Positions 31,301 to 39,350 of a DNA stretch of 64,000 nucleotides are shown one piece after another. A program made the position numbers and the translations under genes. The notes below the pieces were generated by a model. It was given only the letters and a program-made list of their open reading frames with translations. It did no database searches and was not told the DNA's origin. This DNA comes from CAJCIY01 sp964245825 (lineage in GTDB: Bacteria > Actinomycetota > Actinomycetes > Mycobacteriales > CAJCIY01). Within the stretch, counting starts at the first letter, position 1, and every line of letters begins with the position of its first letter. The DNA lies in contig CAXTNT010000009.1 in NCBI GenBank assembly GCA_964245825.1, positions 1 through 64,000 on the forward strand, in the 5' to 3' direction.

Positions 31301-31928
31301 GCCGGAGCAGGTCGTCGCGGACGCGCCGCTCGACCGCGATGCCGTGGTCCATCAGCTCGAGGTAGTAGTTGCCGGCCCCGAAGATGTCGCGGAAGTCGCT
31401 CGCCGCCGCCCGTGCCTTGTCGTACGCACCGATCCGCAACCACGTCTGCACCTCACCGGAGGGACAGCCGGTGGTCCCGATGATGTCGCGTGCGTGCTCC
31501 GCGAGCAGCTCCCGGTCCATCCGCGGCTTGTAGTAGTAGCCCTCCAGGCTGGCCAGGCTGGAGAGCCGGAACAGCCGGTGCATCCCCTCGGTGCTGGTGG
31601 CGAGCATGGTCAGATGCGTGTACGCGCCACCGCCGGAGACGTCGTCCTCGCCGCCGCCACCCCAGCGCACGCGCTCGCGCGAGTGTCTGCTGCCGGGGGC
31701 GACATAGGCCTCGATGCCGATGATCGGCCGCACCCCGTGGGTGGTGGCCTTCTTCCAGAAGTCATATGCGCCGAAGACGTTGCCGTGGTCGGTCATCGCG
31801 AGCGCGGGCATGCCCATCCGTGCGGTGGCCGCGAACAGCTCGTCGAGCTTGGCCGCGCCGTCGAGCATCGAGTACTCGGTGTGCACGTGCAGGTGCACGA
31901 AGCTGTCGCCGGCACTCACCTCCGGCAT
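28374..31928 (-). CDS. dnaE: DNA polymerase III alpha subunit
   Basis: DnaE is the replicative polymerase, 1184 residues. The PHP domain (1 to about 270) keeps its metal motifs, VHLHVHTEYSMLDG and MTDHGN, as in actinobacterial DnaE1, where the PHP domain has proofreading activity. The palm has RVGPGRGSATGS and the catalytic Asp415/Asp417 in MPDVDLDIDDRR. The helix-hairpin-helix and OB-fold (VTVGGILTGVARKVT, KGRVDRREDTTRLI) follow. Start is ATG at 31928 with GAGGAGG 6 nt upstream. It is monocistronic or followed by the coupled DUF6308-like gene. Confidence 0.98.
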   Translation of the reverse strand: MPEVSAGDSFVHLHVHTEYSMLDGAAKLDELFAATARMGMPALAMTDHGNVFGAYDFWKKATTHGVRPIIGIEAYVAPGSRHSRERVRWGGGGEDDVSGGGAYTHLTMLATSTEGMHRLFRLSSLASLEGYYYKPRMDRELLAEHARDIIGTTGCPSGEVQTWLRIGAYDKARAAASDFRDIFGAGNYYLELMDHGIAVERRVRDDLLRLARDLQLPLVATNDLHYTAAADARAHEVLLCVQSGKTLADPKRFKLDGSDFYLKSPAEMRRVWAELPVACDNTLAIAERCEMSFTEGADLMPRFPVPAGHDERSWLEAEVERGMATRFPAGAPEAYRARARYELTVIGQMGFPGYFLVVADLVQHARRTGIRVGPGRGSATGSVVAWVLGITDLDPIHHKLLFERFLNPERVSMPDVDLDIDDRRRGDMIRYATEKYGEERVAQIITYGTIKAKQAVKDSARVLGHPFAVGERIVKAMPPPVMGKDIPLAGMFDPAHKRFGEAGELRALYESDADAKAVLDTALGLEGLKRQWGVHAAGVILSREPLLDVIPIQRREQDGAIITQFDMGACESLGLLKMDFLGLRNLSVLDTCLDNIRANRDQTVVLEDLGLDDAETYRLLARGDTLGVFQLDGGPMRALLRSMAPTTFEDISAVNALYRPGPMAANAHNDFADRKNGRKPRSAIHPELAEPLAEILDETYGLVVYQEQVMAIAQKVAGYSLGAADLLRRAMGKKKKEILDKEYVPFSEGMRARGYSEGAIKTLWDILVPFSDYAFNKSHTAGYGLVSYWTAYLKANYPAEYMAALLTSVGDDKDKSAIYLAECRRMGIKVLAPDVNESAGDFTPRGTDIRFGLSAIRNVGAAVVASLVRTREVGGPFPDFPEFLRRVEATVCTKKTVESLVKAGGFDSLGHTRRGLFAVHAEAIDACLGTKKAEAAGQYDLFGAFDEGQQDEAVLPPLVIPDNEWDKTLLLAYEREMLGLYVSDHPLSGIGHVLAQHSDHPVSALLGDGVAEGALVTVGGILTGVARKVTKNGAPWASAVLEDLDGGVEVFFFPNTYALLGPQLAEDAVVLVKGRVDRREDTTRLIAMDLSLPDLSAGVPGPLAVSVSSQRCTPPLVDRLKEILGAHPGTTEIHLHLTNGTRTTVLRLDEGLRVAVRPALMADLKALLGPGCLAVPAGLAGSSA

Positions 31929-32063
31929 GCGGCGGCCTCCTCACCGGGCGGGGGTGGACGCTGCCCGCCTCGAAGGATCTCGGCGGGCCGGGGAAGTGCG
32001 GCCGACGGGCACTAGTCGTACCACGGGGCACCGACCTCCGAGCCGCCCGACACGGACCCGGTC

Positions 32064-32954
32064 TCAGAGGATCTTCGCGTACGGGTGCTCGACGGTCTCC
32101 GACGCGTCGTGCAGGGCCCGGTCGCCCGGCAGCCGGGCGTACCCGAGGTGCTCGTAGAGGCGGTGGGCGGCGGTGAAGCGGGTGTCGGTCCACAGCTCGA
32201 CCCGGGCGGCGCCGCGCTCGCGGGCGGTCCGCTCGACGAGCCCGACCAGCGCGGCGGCGATGCCCCGCCGACGGTGCGCGCCGGCCACGTACAGCGACTT
32301 CAGCTCGACGGTGTCGGGGTCGGACCCGGGCAGCCAGCCACCGCACGCGGCCAGGCCACCGGCCGCCGGGACCACCATCAGTGCGCCGTGCTTGGCGGCG
32401 TAACCGGTGGCGGGCGCACGCATCCAGGCGTCCAGCCCGGCCAGCTCCAGGACGCAGCCGGGGTACGCGGCGAAACAGCCCCCGACCAGGGCCTGGACGG
32501 CGGCCGCGTCGGCGTCGCGGACCGGGCGGAGGCCGGGCAGCAGGTCGCGGGCCATCCACCGGTGCTCCAGCCCGGCCTCGACGTCGGGGGGGCCGTCGAG
32601 CGCCCAGCCGAGGCGCTCGTAGAAGGCGACGACCGGCGCCTGGGCATGCAGGCGCAGGCGCGGCAGGCCGCCGGCGGCGGCCGCCGCCACCAGGTCGCGC
32701 ACCACCTGCGCGCCCAGCCCGCGGCCGCGGCGCCCGGCGCGCACGGCGATCCGCCCCAGCCGGCCGGTGCCGTCCTCCTCGAGCAGCCGACCGGTGGCCA
32801 CCACCACGCCGCCCGCGTCGAGCACCACGCTGTGGACGGCGATCGGATCGGCACCGTCGGCCTCGACCTCGGGCGGCACGCCCTGCCCGACGACGAAGAC
32901 CTCGGTACGCAGCGCGGCGGCCGCCGCGAGCAGGGCAGGGTCGCGGGTGATCAT
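32064..32954 (-). CDS. Tandem GNAT acetyltransferase
   Basis: A 296-residue protein with two GNAT folds. The N-terminal domain (1 to about 135) holds VATGRLLEEDGTGRLGRIAV, then RRGRGLGAQVVRDLV and FYERLGWALDG; the C-terminal domain (about 143-296) has LKSLYVAGAHRRRGIAAALV and RLYEHLGYARLPG. The R-x-x-G-x-G/A acetyl-CoA loop is present in both domains. The acceptor is unknown. The ATG overlaps the small ORF upstream by 4 nt (ATGA). Confidence 0.88.
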   Translation of the reverse strand: MITRDPALLAAAAALRTEVFVVGQGVPPEVEADGADPIAVHSVVLDAGGVVVATGRLLEEDGTGRLGRIAVRAGRRGRGLGAQVVRDLVAAAAAGGLPRLRLHAQAPVVAFYERLGWALDGPPDVEAGLEHRWMARDLLPGLRPVRDADAAAVQALVGGCFAAYPGCVLELAGLDAWMRAPATGYAAKHGALMVVPAAGGLAACGGWLPGSDPDTVELKSLYVAGAHRRRGIAAALVGLVERTARERGAARVELWTDTRFTAAHRLYEHLGYARLPGDRALHDASETVEHPYAKIL

Positions 32955-33070
32955 CCGCCGCGCCCGAGCGGGGTGGGCACGGCCGCCCGGCCCCCGGTAC
33001 GGGCGAGGCGTTGGAGCCCTCGCGCCCGCGTGGGCAGCAGCCGGTCGTCCAGCACGCGCAGCGGGCTCAC
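32951..33070 (-). CDS. Small 39-aa ORF coupled between rluD and GNAT gene
   Basis: A 39-codon ORF too short for routine calling. It starts with a GTG that overlaps the rluD stop (GTGA) and its stop overlaps the GNAT start (ATGA). The predicted peptide opens VSPLRVLDDRLLPTRARG and is strongly basic, with 9 Arg and no Lys; the N-terminal two thirds could form an amphipathic helix. No family recognised. It may be a genuine microprotein, a coupling peptide that carries ribosomes from rluD to the GNAT gene, or chance. Confidence 0.4.
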   Translation of the reverse strand: MSPLRVLDDRLLPTRARGLQRLARTGGRAAVPTPLGRGG

Positions 33071-34005
33071 GACTCCCCGCGCAAGGTCTCCAGGGCGGCC
33101 GCCAGGTCGGGCGGGTCCGGGCTCGCGAGCTCCAGGCGATGGCCGTCGGCGGGGTGGGCGAAGGCGAGCCGGGCGGCGTGCAACCACTGGCGGTCCAGGC
33201 CGAGCCGCGCCGCGAGGGTGGGGTCCGCTCCGTATGTGACGTCGCCGACGATCGGGTGGCGCAGGGCGGCCATGTGCACCCGGATCTGGTGCGTGCGGCC
33301 GGTCTCCAGGGTCACGTCGAGCAGCGTCGAAGCGCGGGTGGCCTCGATGGTGTCGTAGTGGGTCACGCTGGGTCGTCCGCCGGCGACCACGGCGAACCGG
33401 AACGCGTGGTGCGGGTGCCGGTCGATCGGTGCGTCGACCGTGCCGGTGAACGGGTCCGGGTGGCCCTGCACCAGGGCCCGGTAGCGCTTGCTCACCGTAC
33501 GGGCGCGGAACTGGTCCTTGAGGTCGGCGTAGGCCCGCTCCGAGCGGGCCAGCACCATGACGCCGCTGGTACCGACATCCAGCCGGTGGACGACACCCTG
33601 CCGCTCGGCGGCGCCGCTGGTGGCGAGCCGGTAGCCGGCGGCCGCGAGTCCCCCGGTCACGGTGGGACCGTCGTACCCGGGACTCGGATGGCTCGCCACC
33701 CCCGCTGGCTTGTCCACCACCACCACGTCCTCGTCGACGTGCAGCACCCGTAGGCCGTCGGCGGGGGCGAGTTCCGTGGGCGGCGCCCAGCCGCGTCCCG
33801 TCGGCAGCCGTACCTCCAGCAATGCCCCGCCCGCCACCCGGTCGGACTTGGCGACGCGACGCCCGTCCAGCGTCGCCTCCCCGGCAGCCACCAGATCGGC
33901 CGCAACCGCGCGGGAGAGGCCGAAGAGCCGCGCGATCGCCGTGTCCAGGCGCAGGCCCTCCAGACCCTCGGGGACGGGCAGGGACCGGACGTCGCCGTCG
34001 GTCAC
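33067..34005 (-). CDS. RluA-family pseudouridine synthase (RluD-like)
   Basis: A 312-residue synthase with an N-terminal S4 RNA-binding domain (residues about 18-70, RLDTAIARLFGLSRAVAADLV-like) and a catalytic domain. The active aspartate is Asp143 in HRLDVGTSGVMVLAR; supporting motifs are VVVDKPAGVASHPSPG, LETGRTHQIRVHMA and VGDVTYG. The S4 domain points to the RluC/RluD branch acting on 23S rRNA. It starts with GTG that overlaps the lspA stop (GTGA). lspA-rluD is a common actinobacterial pairing. Confidence 0.93.
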   Translation of the reverse strand: MTDGDVRSLPVPEGLEGLRLDTAIARLFGLSRAVAADLVAAGEATLDGRRVAKSDRVAGGALLEVRLPTGRGWAPPTELAPADGLRVLHVDEDVVVVDKPAGVASHPSPGYDGPTVTGGLAAAGYRLATSGAAERQGVVHRLDVGTSGVMVLARSERAYADLKDQFRARTVSKRYRALVQGHPDPFTGTVDAPIDRHPHHAFRFAVVAGGRPSVTHYDTIEATRASTLLDVTLETGRTHQIRVHMAALRHPIVGDVTYGADPTLAARLGLDRQWLHAARLAFAHPADGHRLELASPDPPDLAAALETLRGES

Positions 34006-34556
34006 CGTCGCTCCCGGGTGCCGTCGAGGCGGAACCCGCGGGCCGCCAGCACGACGGCGAGCAGGCCGCCGATCGTGATCCCGCTGTCGGCGACATTGAA
34101 CACGGGCCAGTGGTGCAGGTAGATCCAGTCGACGACCTCGCCACGCAGCAAGCCGGGGCTGCGGAAGACGCGGTCGCCCAGGTTGCCGAGCGCGCCGCCG
34201 AGCAGCAGACCCAGCGCCAGCGCCCAGCCGCCGGAGCGCAGCCCGCGCGACACGCGCCCGATCACGACGACGACGGCCGCCGCGACGAGCGACAGGAGGA
34301 TGGTGCCGCCGGTCGCCAGGTTGAACGCCGCCCCGGGGTTTCGGCTCTGCTCGATGTCCAGCACGCCGCGGACCAGATGGGTCACCCGTCCGTCGCGGTA
34401 GTCGCGGACGATCCAGGTCTTGGTCGCGACGTCCACCGCCACGACCGCCACCGCGACGAGGGCAACCAGGGCGCGGCGGGTGGGGCGCACCGCGGTCGGG
34501 GCCGCGGGCGCCGGGGTGGTCAGCGGCGCATCTCCCGTTGCTTGCACGTCACGCAC
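34002..34556 (-). CDS. lspA: Lipoprotein signal peptidase (signal peptidase II)
   Basis: LspA cleaves the signal peptide of diacylated prolipoproteins, the step after Lgt. The 184-residue form has four helices and the catalytic aspartates Asp128 (GNLGDR) and Asp157 (FNVADSGITIGG), with NPGAAFNL as a further signature. The start is uncertain: GTG at 34556 lies inside the last codons of the upstream zinc-finger gene (37-nt overlap); GTG at 34547 is an alternative. The first 25 residues are polar and not part of a helix. Confidence 0.93.
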   Translation of the reverse strand: MRDVQATGDAPLTTPAPAAPTAVRPTRRALVALVAVAVVAVDVATKTWIVRDYRDGRVTHLVRGVLDIEQSRNPGAAFNLATGGTILLSLVAAAVVVVIGRVSRGLRSGGWALALGLLLGGALGNLGDRVFRSPGLLRGEVVDWIYLHHWPVFNVADSGITIGGLLAVVLAARGFRLDGTRERR

Positions 34557-35719
34557 AGAGTCACTTTAGGAAAGGCCTTCAGCCGCTCCTTGCCGATCGG
34601 GTTCCCGCAGACCTCGCACAACCCGTAGGTGCCGGCATCCAGTCGCTGCAGCGCCCGGGAGATCTGCGCCAGCAGGTCGCGGCTGTTGGCGGCGATGGAC
34701 ATCTCGTGCTCGCGCTCGAACGTGGCGCTGCCTGCGTCGGCCGAGTCGTCGCCGGTGCTCTGGTCGCCGTCCAGCAGCGCCCGGTCGTACGCCACCGCCG
34801 CCTCGTCGATCTCGACAGTCAGGTCCGCAGCCTCGGCGGCCAGCGCGGCCCGGATGGCCGTCACCTCCTTCGCCGTCCACGGCGCGTCCCCGGGCAGTCG
34901 CGGGAGCAGCCCCGGCTTGGACACGACGGGAGCGGGCCCGGCCGGGCTGCCGGCCGTGTTGGTTGCTGGCGTGGACGCGGCCTTCACCGGCGTCGGTGCG
35001 GAGGTGGCGGCAGGTGCGGGTTTGTCCTTCGCCGCCGGAGTCTCCTTCGCGGCCACCTTCTTGGCCGGCGCCCGCTTGGCCGGCGCCTTCTTCGCGGGGG
35101 CCTTGCGCGCCGGGGTCTTGTTGGCGGGCGTCTTGGCGACCTGGGACTTGCTCACAACCTTCGTCGCCCCCTTCGTGACCGACGGCGTGAGTGGCTTCGG
35201 CGCGGACTTCGGAGACGTGGCGGGCGGCTGCCCCAGAGCCTTGACGCGGGGGGTGCCCACCGCTGTGCCCGTCACCTTCGCCGGGGTCTTCTTGGCCGGG
35301 GCCTTCTTGGCCGGGGCCTTCTTGGCCGGGGTCTTCTTGGCCGCCGGGGGCTTGACCGGTGCCGCCGCCGCGGTCCGCTTCGCAGCCTTGGCGGGCTTCG
35401 CGGCCGCAGTCTTCGTGGCCTTCGCGGCCGCGGTGGAGGTCGACGACTTCGCCGCGGTCGCCTTCGCCGCCTGGGTCTGTTCCGAGGTGGTTGCGGCGGC
35501 CTTCGTCGCACTGCTGGTGGCCGTGTTCGTTCCCTCCGGTGGCTCGGACTGCTTCCGGTCCGACGCCGAGCCCGTCGCGGCCCCGGTCGGTGCCTGCGCC
35601 GCCGAGCCGCTGCCCGCCGCCGGCGCCGCCGCTCGGGCCGGCGCAACAGTGCCCCCCGTACCCGTCGACTTCGACCGCCGCCCGAGTCGCGACAAGAACC
35701 CCGCGCGTTCCTTGGCCAC
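34520..35719 (-). CDS. DksA/TraR-type zinc-finger protein with Lys/Ala-rich tail
   Basis: A 399-residue protein. Residues about 110-260 are a low-complexity histone-H1-like segment of AAKKTPAKKAPAKK repeats, lysine- and alanine-rich, that would bind DNA non-specifically. The C-terminal 100 residues hold the DksA/TraR module: helical region from about residue 290 and a zinc finger with Cys368, Cys371, Cys389 and Cys392 (CxxC-x17-CxxC). DksA-type proteins bind RNA polymerase secondary channels or DNA. GTG start with AGGGAGG 4 nt upstream. It is the first gene of the lspA-rluD unit and probably has its own promoter. Confidence 0.88.
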   Translation of the reverse strand: MAKERAGFLSRLGRRSKSTGTGGTVAPARAAAPAAGSGSAAQAPTGAATGSASDRKQSEPPEGTNTATSSATKAAATTSEQTQAAKATAAKSSTSTAAAKATKTAAAKPAKAAKRTAAAAPVKPPAAKKTPAKKAPAKKAPAKKTPAKVTGTAVGTPRVKALGQPPATSPKSAPKPLTPSVTKGATKVVSKSQVAKTPANKTPARKAPAKKAPAKRAPAKKVAAKETPAAKDKPAPAATSAPTPVKAASTPATNTAGSPAGPAPVVSKPGLLPRLPGDAPWTAKEVTAIRAALAAEAADLTVEIDEAAVAYDRALLDGDQSTGDDSADAGSATFEREHEMSIAANSRDLLAQISRALQRLDAGTYGLCEVCGNPIGKERLKAFPKVTLCVTCKQREMRR

Positions 35720-35738
35720 GTGGCCTCCCTCTGCCTAG

Positions 35739-35787
35739 GGCACGATCGGGACGTGGGCCCGGTCGGGCCGGCGGACAAGATCGTGCC
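35739..35787 (-). promoter_or_regulatory. Inverted repeat in the DksA-like gene leader
   Basis: GGCACGATC (35739-35747) and GATCGTGCC (35779-35787) form a perfect 9-bp inverted repeat separated by 31 nt. It begins where transcription from the candidate promoter (TACTGT at 35793-35798) would start, so it is either a 5' RNA stem-loop or an operator placed on one DNA face. Confidence 0.45.
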
Positions 35788-35792
35788 GAGGC

Positions 35793-35822
35793 ACAGTAAA
35801 GCGCAGTGCCCGCGACGCACAA
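35793..35822 (-). promoter_or_regulatory. Candidate promoter of the DksA-like gene
   Basis: On the minus strand -35 TTGTGC (35817-35822), 18-nt spacer, -10 TACTGT (35793-35798). Transcription would begin near 35786, giving a leader of about 65 nt with a strong ribosome-binding site. Confidence 0.45.
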
Positions 35823-35892
35823 CGCGCCGCGCCGCCCGGCCCGGATGCGGACAGCCCCCGCAACCTGGGTGCGCGGACCCTGCGGCGGCCCG

Positions 35893-35898
35893 TACGCT
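35893..35898 (+). promoter_or_regulatory. Candidate -10 of ileS
   Basis: TACGCT on the plus strand, about 7 nt before the expected start of the T-box leader. No clear -35. Low confidence. Confidence 0.3.
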
Positions 35899-35904
35899 GA
35901 TCCC

Positions 35905-36171
35905 GGGAGAACGCGGCGATGGGGACACGCGCCGACGGAGGCCACCAAGAGCGACCCGGGGACGGTGCGAGCCCGGGGGCGGGCCCGGCGAGCGCATCAC
36001 CCCGGAGCGGCCGGTACGAACCGCGCCAAGGCGCGCAGTAGGACCGGACCCGGGCACGGCAAGAGCGGGTCGTCGGCACGACAGGCGGCCAAGGAAGGTG
36101 GCACCGCGGGGCCGACGCTCGGTCTCGTCCTTCCGCGACCAGCCCGTCCGGAACCGACCGAGAGCCAGACC
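35905..36171 (+). promoter_or_regulatory. T-box riboswitch leader of ileS
   Basis: The T-box core AAGGAAGGTGGCACCGCGG is at 36091-36109, close to the consensus AGGGUGGNACCGCG. CGGCC (36086-36090) and GGCCG (36109-36113) can form the base of the antisequestrator. Downstream, CTCGGTC (36118-36124) is the exact complement of GACCGAG (36156-36162), which overlaps the only purine-rich site before the ATG (GAGAG, 36160-36164). With no U-tract, this suggests translational control, as known for actinobacterial ileS T-boxes. A candidate specifier ATC followed by A is at 35996-35998. Uncharged tRNA-Ile would open the site. Confidence 0.82.
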
Positions 36172-39100
36172 ATGCCGCTGCGCCCCCTGCCCGCCCGCGT
36201 CGACCTGCCCGGCCTCGAGCACGAGGTGCTCGAGCGCTGGGCGCGCACCGACGTCTTCGCCCGCACGCTCGCCGCCCGCGAGGGCGCCCCGCAGTGGACG
36301 TTCTACGAAGGCCCGCCGACCGCGAACGGCCGGCCGGGCGCCCACCACATGGAGAGCCGGGCCTTCAAGGACCTGTTCTGCCGCTACCGCACCATGCGCG
36401 GGTACGCCGTACCGCGCCGCGCGGGGTGGGACTGCCACGGCCTGCCGGTCGAGCTCGCGGTGGAGAAGGCACTCGGCTTCACGAGCAAGCACGACATCGA
36501 GAGCTACGGGATCGCCGAGTTCAACGCGCGCTGTCGGGAGTCGGTGCTCGAGCACGTCGAGGCGTTCGAGGCGATGAGCACGCGGATGGGCTACTGGCTC
36601 GACTACGCACACGCCTACCGCACGATGGACGCGCAGTACGTGGAGAGCGTCTGGTGGTCGCTGGCGACCCTGTGGGACAAGGGTCTGCTGTCGGAGTCCT
36701 ACCGGGTCACCCCCTACTGCCCGCGCTGCGAGACGGGCCTGTCCGACCACGAAGTCGCCCAGGGCTATGCCCAGGTGACCGACCCGAGCGTCTTCTTCCA
36801 CACGCCGGCGACGAGCGGGCCGCTGGCCGAGCTGGGGGCCTCCCTGCTGATCTGGACCTCGCTGCCGTGGACCATCTATCCCAACACGCTCGTGGCGGTG
36901 AACCCCGACGTCACGTACCAGGCCGTCCGCGCGACCGGGGGCCCGGGCGAGGCGCCGGTCTTCGTCGTCGCCGAGCCCCTGGTGGCCGCCGTGCTGGGCG
37001 ACGACGTGGAGGTCCTCGGGGCGTGGCCCGGGCGCGAGCTCGAGGGGACCACGTACGCCCCCTTCTATGCCGTGCCCGGCATCAGCGGTCGCACCCACTT
37101 CGTCGCGCTCGCCGACTACGTCACGGTCGACTCGGGGACCGGGCTGGTCGGCCAGTCCCCGGCGTACGGAGCCGACGACATGGCCACCGCGGTCCGCTAC
37201 GACGCGCCGGTGGTGAACCCGGTGGACCGCTCGGGGCACTTCGCCGCCGACCTGCCGCTGGTCGGCGGCCTGCAGGTACGCGCCGCCGACCGCGTCGTCG
37301 CCGACGACCTCGCCGCCCGCGGGCTGCTGCTGCGCGAGGTCCCGTACGAGCACAGCTTCCCGCTCTGCTGGCGCTGCGACACGCCGCTCGTCTACTACGC
37401 CCTGCCGTCCTGGTACGTCCGCACCACCGCGGCCAAGGACGCCCTGCTGCGGGAGAATGCCGCCACCGACTGGCACCCGGCGACGATCCGCGACGGCCGC
37501 TACGGCGACTGGCTGCACAACAACGTGGACTGGGCGCTCTCGCGCAACCGGTACTGGGGCACGCCGCTGCCGCTGTGGCGCTGCGCGGAGGGGCACGTGA
37601 CCGCGGTCGCCTCGCTGGCGGAGCTGTCCACCCGCGCGGGACACGACCTCACCGGTCTCGACCCGCACCGGCCCTTCATCGACGAGGTCGAGATCCCGTG
37701 CGGCACCTGCGGTGCGGCCGCCGCGCGAGTGCCGGAGGTGATCGACTGCTGGTACGACGCCGGTGCCATGCCGTTCGCCCAGTGGGGCGCACCGCATCGA
37801 GGGCAGGCCGAGTTCGAGGCGTCGTACCCCGCGCAGTTCATCGCCGAGGGCCTGGACCAGACCCGCGGGTGGTTCTACACGCTCATGGCGATCGGGACGC
37901 TCGTCTTCGACCGCTCGTCGTACGAGTCCGTGCTGTGCCTCGGCATCATCCTGGCCGAGGACGGGCGCCGGATGAGCAAGCACCTCGGCAACATCCTCGA
38001 ACCGATGGAGCTGATGGATCGGCACGGCGCCGACGCCGTGCGCTGGTTCATGCTCGCGAGCGGGTCGCCGTGGGGCTCACGCCGGGTGGGCACCGTCACC
38101 CTCGACGAGGTCACCCGCAAGGTGCTGCTGACGTCCTGGTACACGGCCTCCTTCCTGGCCCTCTACGCCGACGCGGCCGGCTGGGAACCGTCGGGCGCAG
38201 ACCCGGTCGAGGCGGACCGGCCGGCGCTGGACAGGTGGGCGCTGGCCGAGCTCGCCGACACCGTCGCCGTCGCGACCCGCGCCCTCGACGCGTTCGACCC
38301 GGCCGCCGCCGGCCGCCGGGTCGCCGCCTTCGTCGACGACCTGTCCAACTGGTACGTCCGGCGCAGCCGCCGCCGCTTCTGGGCGGGCGAGCCAGCGGCC
38401 CTGGCCACCCTGCACACCTGCGTACGCACACTGGCGCAGCTGCTCGCGCCGTTCACCCCGTTCCTGGCCGACGTCCTGTGGGAGCGGCTCGTCTGCCCCG
38501 TCGACCCGGACGCCCCGGACTCGGTCCATCTCGCGTCCTGGCCCGAGCCGGGCTCCGACGACCCCGCGCTGCGCGACCAGATGGCCCTGGTGCGCCGGCT
38601 GGTCGAGCTCGGGCGTGCCGCCAGGGCCGACTCCGGCGTGCGTACCCGGCAGCCGCTGTCGCGGGCACTCGTGTCGGCGCCCGGCTTCGCTGGCCTGGCT
38701 CCCGAGCTGCGCGCGGAGGTCGCGACCGAGCTGAACGTCGGCACCCTCGAGACGCTGGCCGGCGACCTCGTCGAGGTCGTGGTGAAGCCCAGCTTCCGGG
38801 CGCTGGGCAGACGCTTCGGGAAGCGGACGCCGGAGGTGGCTGCCCAGGTCTCCGCAGCGACCTACGATCGCGCCACCGGCGCCGTCACGGTCACCCTCGA
38901 CGGCGGCCCCGAGGTCCTCGGCCCAGACGAGCTGATCGTCACCGAGACCCCCCGGGAGGGCTGGGCGGTGGCCGCCAGCGAAGGAGCCTCGGTCGCCCTC
39001 GACCTCGAGGTCACCCCCGCCCTGCACCGGGCCGGCCTGGCTCGGGAGGCATCCCACCTGGTGAACGAGTTCCGCAAGGCCTCCGGGCTCGAGGTGAGCG

Positions 39101-39300
39101 ATCGGATCGAGCTGTGGTGGGCGCCCGCCGACGGCGCGAACGCGTCCGAGGCCGGCGCGGCGCTCACCGAACACGCGGAGGAGTTCGCCGCCGACGTGCT
39201 CGCGGTCAGCGTCACCCCGTACGCACCGCCCGTCCCGCTGGCCGCCCATGCCGCACCGTCGCTGGGCCTGGTGTTCTGGCTCCGCGCCGCCGGGGAATAG
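36172..39300 (+). CDS. ileS: Isoleucyl-tRNA synthetase
   Basis: IleRS charges tRNA-Ile and edits valine. The 1042-residue length is closer to the eukaryote-like IleRS2 type than to the ~930-residue bacterial type. The HIGH-type motif is in GPPTANGRPGAHHMESRAFKD (near residue 45-60), WDCHGLPVE follows, and the class I KMSKS is GRRMSKHLGN near residue 600. The editing domain lies between (about 180-400). The ATG at 36172 opens MPLRPLPARVDLPGLEHEVLE with a weak GAGAG site 7 nt upstream, the site proposed to be controlled by the T-box. Coding potential upstream of this ATG is overlapped by the leader. Confidence 0.96.
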   Translation: MPLRPLPARVDLPGLEHEVLERWARTDVFARTLAAREGAPQWTFYEGPPTANGRPGAHHMESRAFKDLFCRYRTMRGYAVPRRAGWDCHGLPVELAVEKALGFTSKHDIESYGIAEFNARCRESVLEHVEAFEAMSTRMGYWLDYAHAYRTMDAQYVESVWWSLATLWDKGLLSESYRVTPYCPRCETGLSDHEVAQGYAQVTDPSVFFHTPATSGPLAELGASLLIWTSLPWTIYPNTLVAVNPDVTYQAVRATGGPGEAPVFVVAEPLVAAVLGDDVEVLGAWPGRELEGTTYAPFYAVPGISGRTHFVALADYVTVDSGTGLVGQSPAYGADDMATAVRYDAPVVNPVDRSGHFAADLPLVGGLQVRAADRVVADDLAARGLLLREVPYEHSFPLCWRCDTPLVYYALPSWYVRTTAAKDALLRENAATDWHPATIRDGRYGDWLHNNVDWALSRNRYWGTPLPLWRCAEGHVTAVASLAELSTRAGHDLTGLDPHRPFIDEVEIPCGTCGAAAARVPEVIDCWYDAGAMPFAQWGAPHRGQAEFEASYPAQFIAEGLDQTRGWFYTLMAIGTLVFDRSSYESVLCLGIILAEDGRRMSKHLGNILEPMELMDRHGADAVRWFMLASGSPWGSRRVGTVTLDEVTRKVLLTSWYTASFLALYADAAGWEPSGADPVEADRPALDRWALAELADTVAVATRALDAFDPAAAGRRVAAFVDDLSNWYVRRSRRRFWAGEPAALATLHTCVRTLAQLLAPFTPFLADVLWERLVCPVDPDAPDSVHLASWPEPGSDDPALRDQMALVRRLVELGRAARADSGVRTRQPLSRALVSAPGFAGLAPELRAEVATELNVGTLETLAGDLVEVVVKPSFRALGRRFGKRTPEVAAQVSAATYDRATGAVTVTLDGGPEVLGPDELIVTETPREGWAVAASEGASVALDLEVTPALHRAGLAREASHLVNEFRKASGLEVSDRIELWWAPADGANASEAGAALTEHAEEFAADVLAVSVTPYAPPVPLAAHAAPSLGLVFWLRAAGE

Positions 39301-39308
39301 CTCCCGCC

Positions 39309-39327
39309 CGCGGCGGCCCGCGCCGCG
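39309..39327. terminator. Possible hairpin terminator after ileS
   Basis: CGCGGCG-GCCCG-CGCCGCG forms a perfect 7-bp stem in the 50-nt gap between convergent ileS and the following minus-strand gene. No U-tract, so inferred from position. Confidence 0.4.
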
Positions 39328-39350
39328 TCCGCGGGGCCGGGTGGCAGTCC

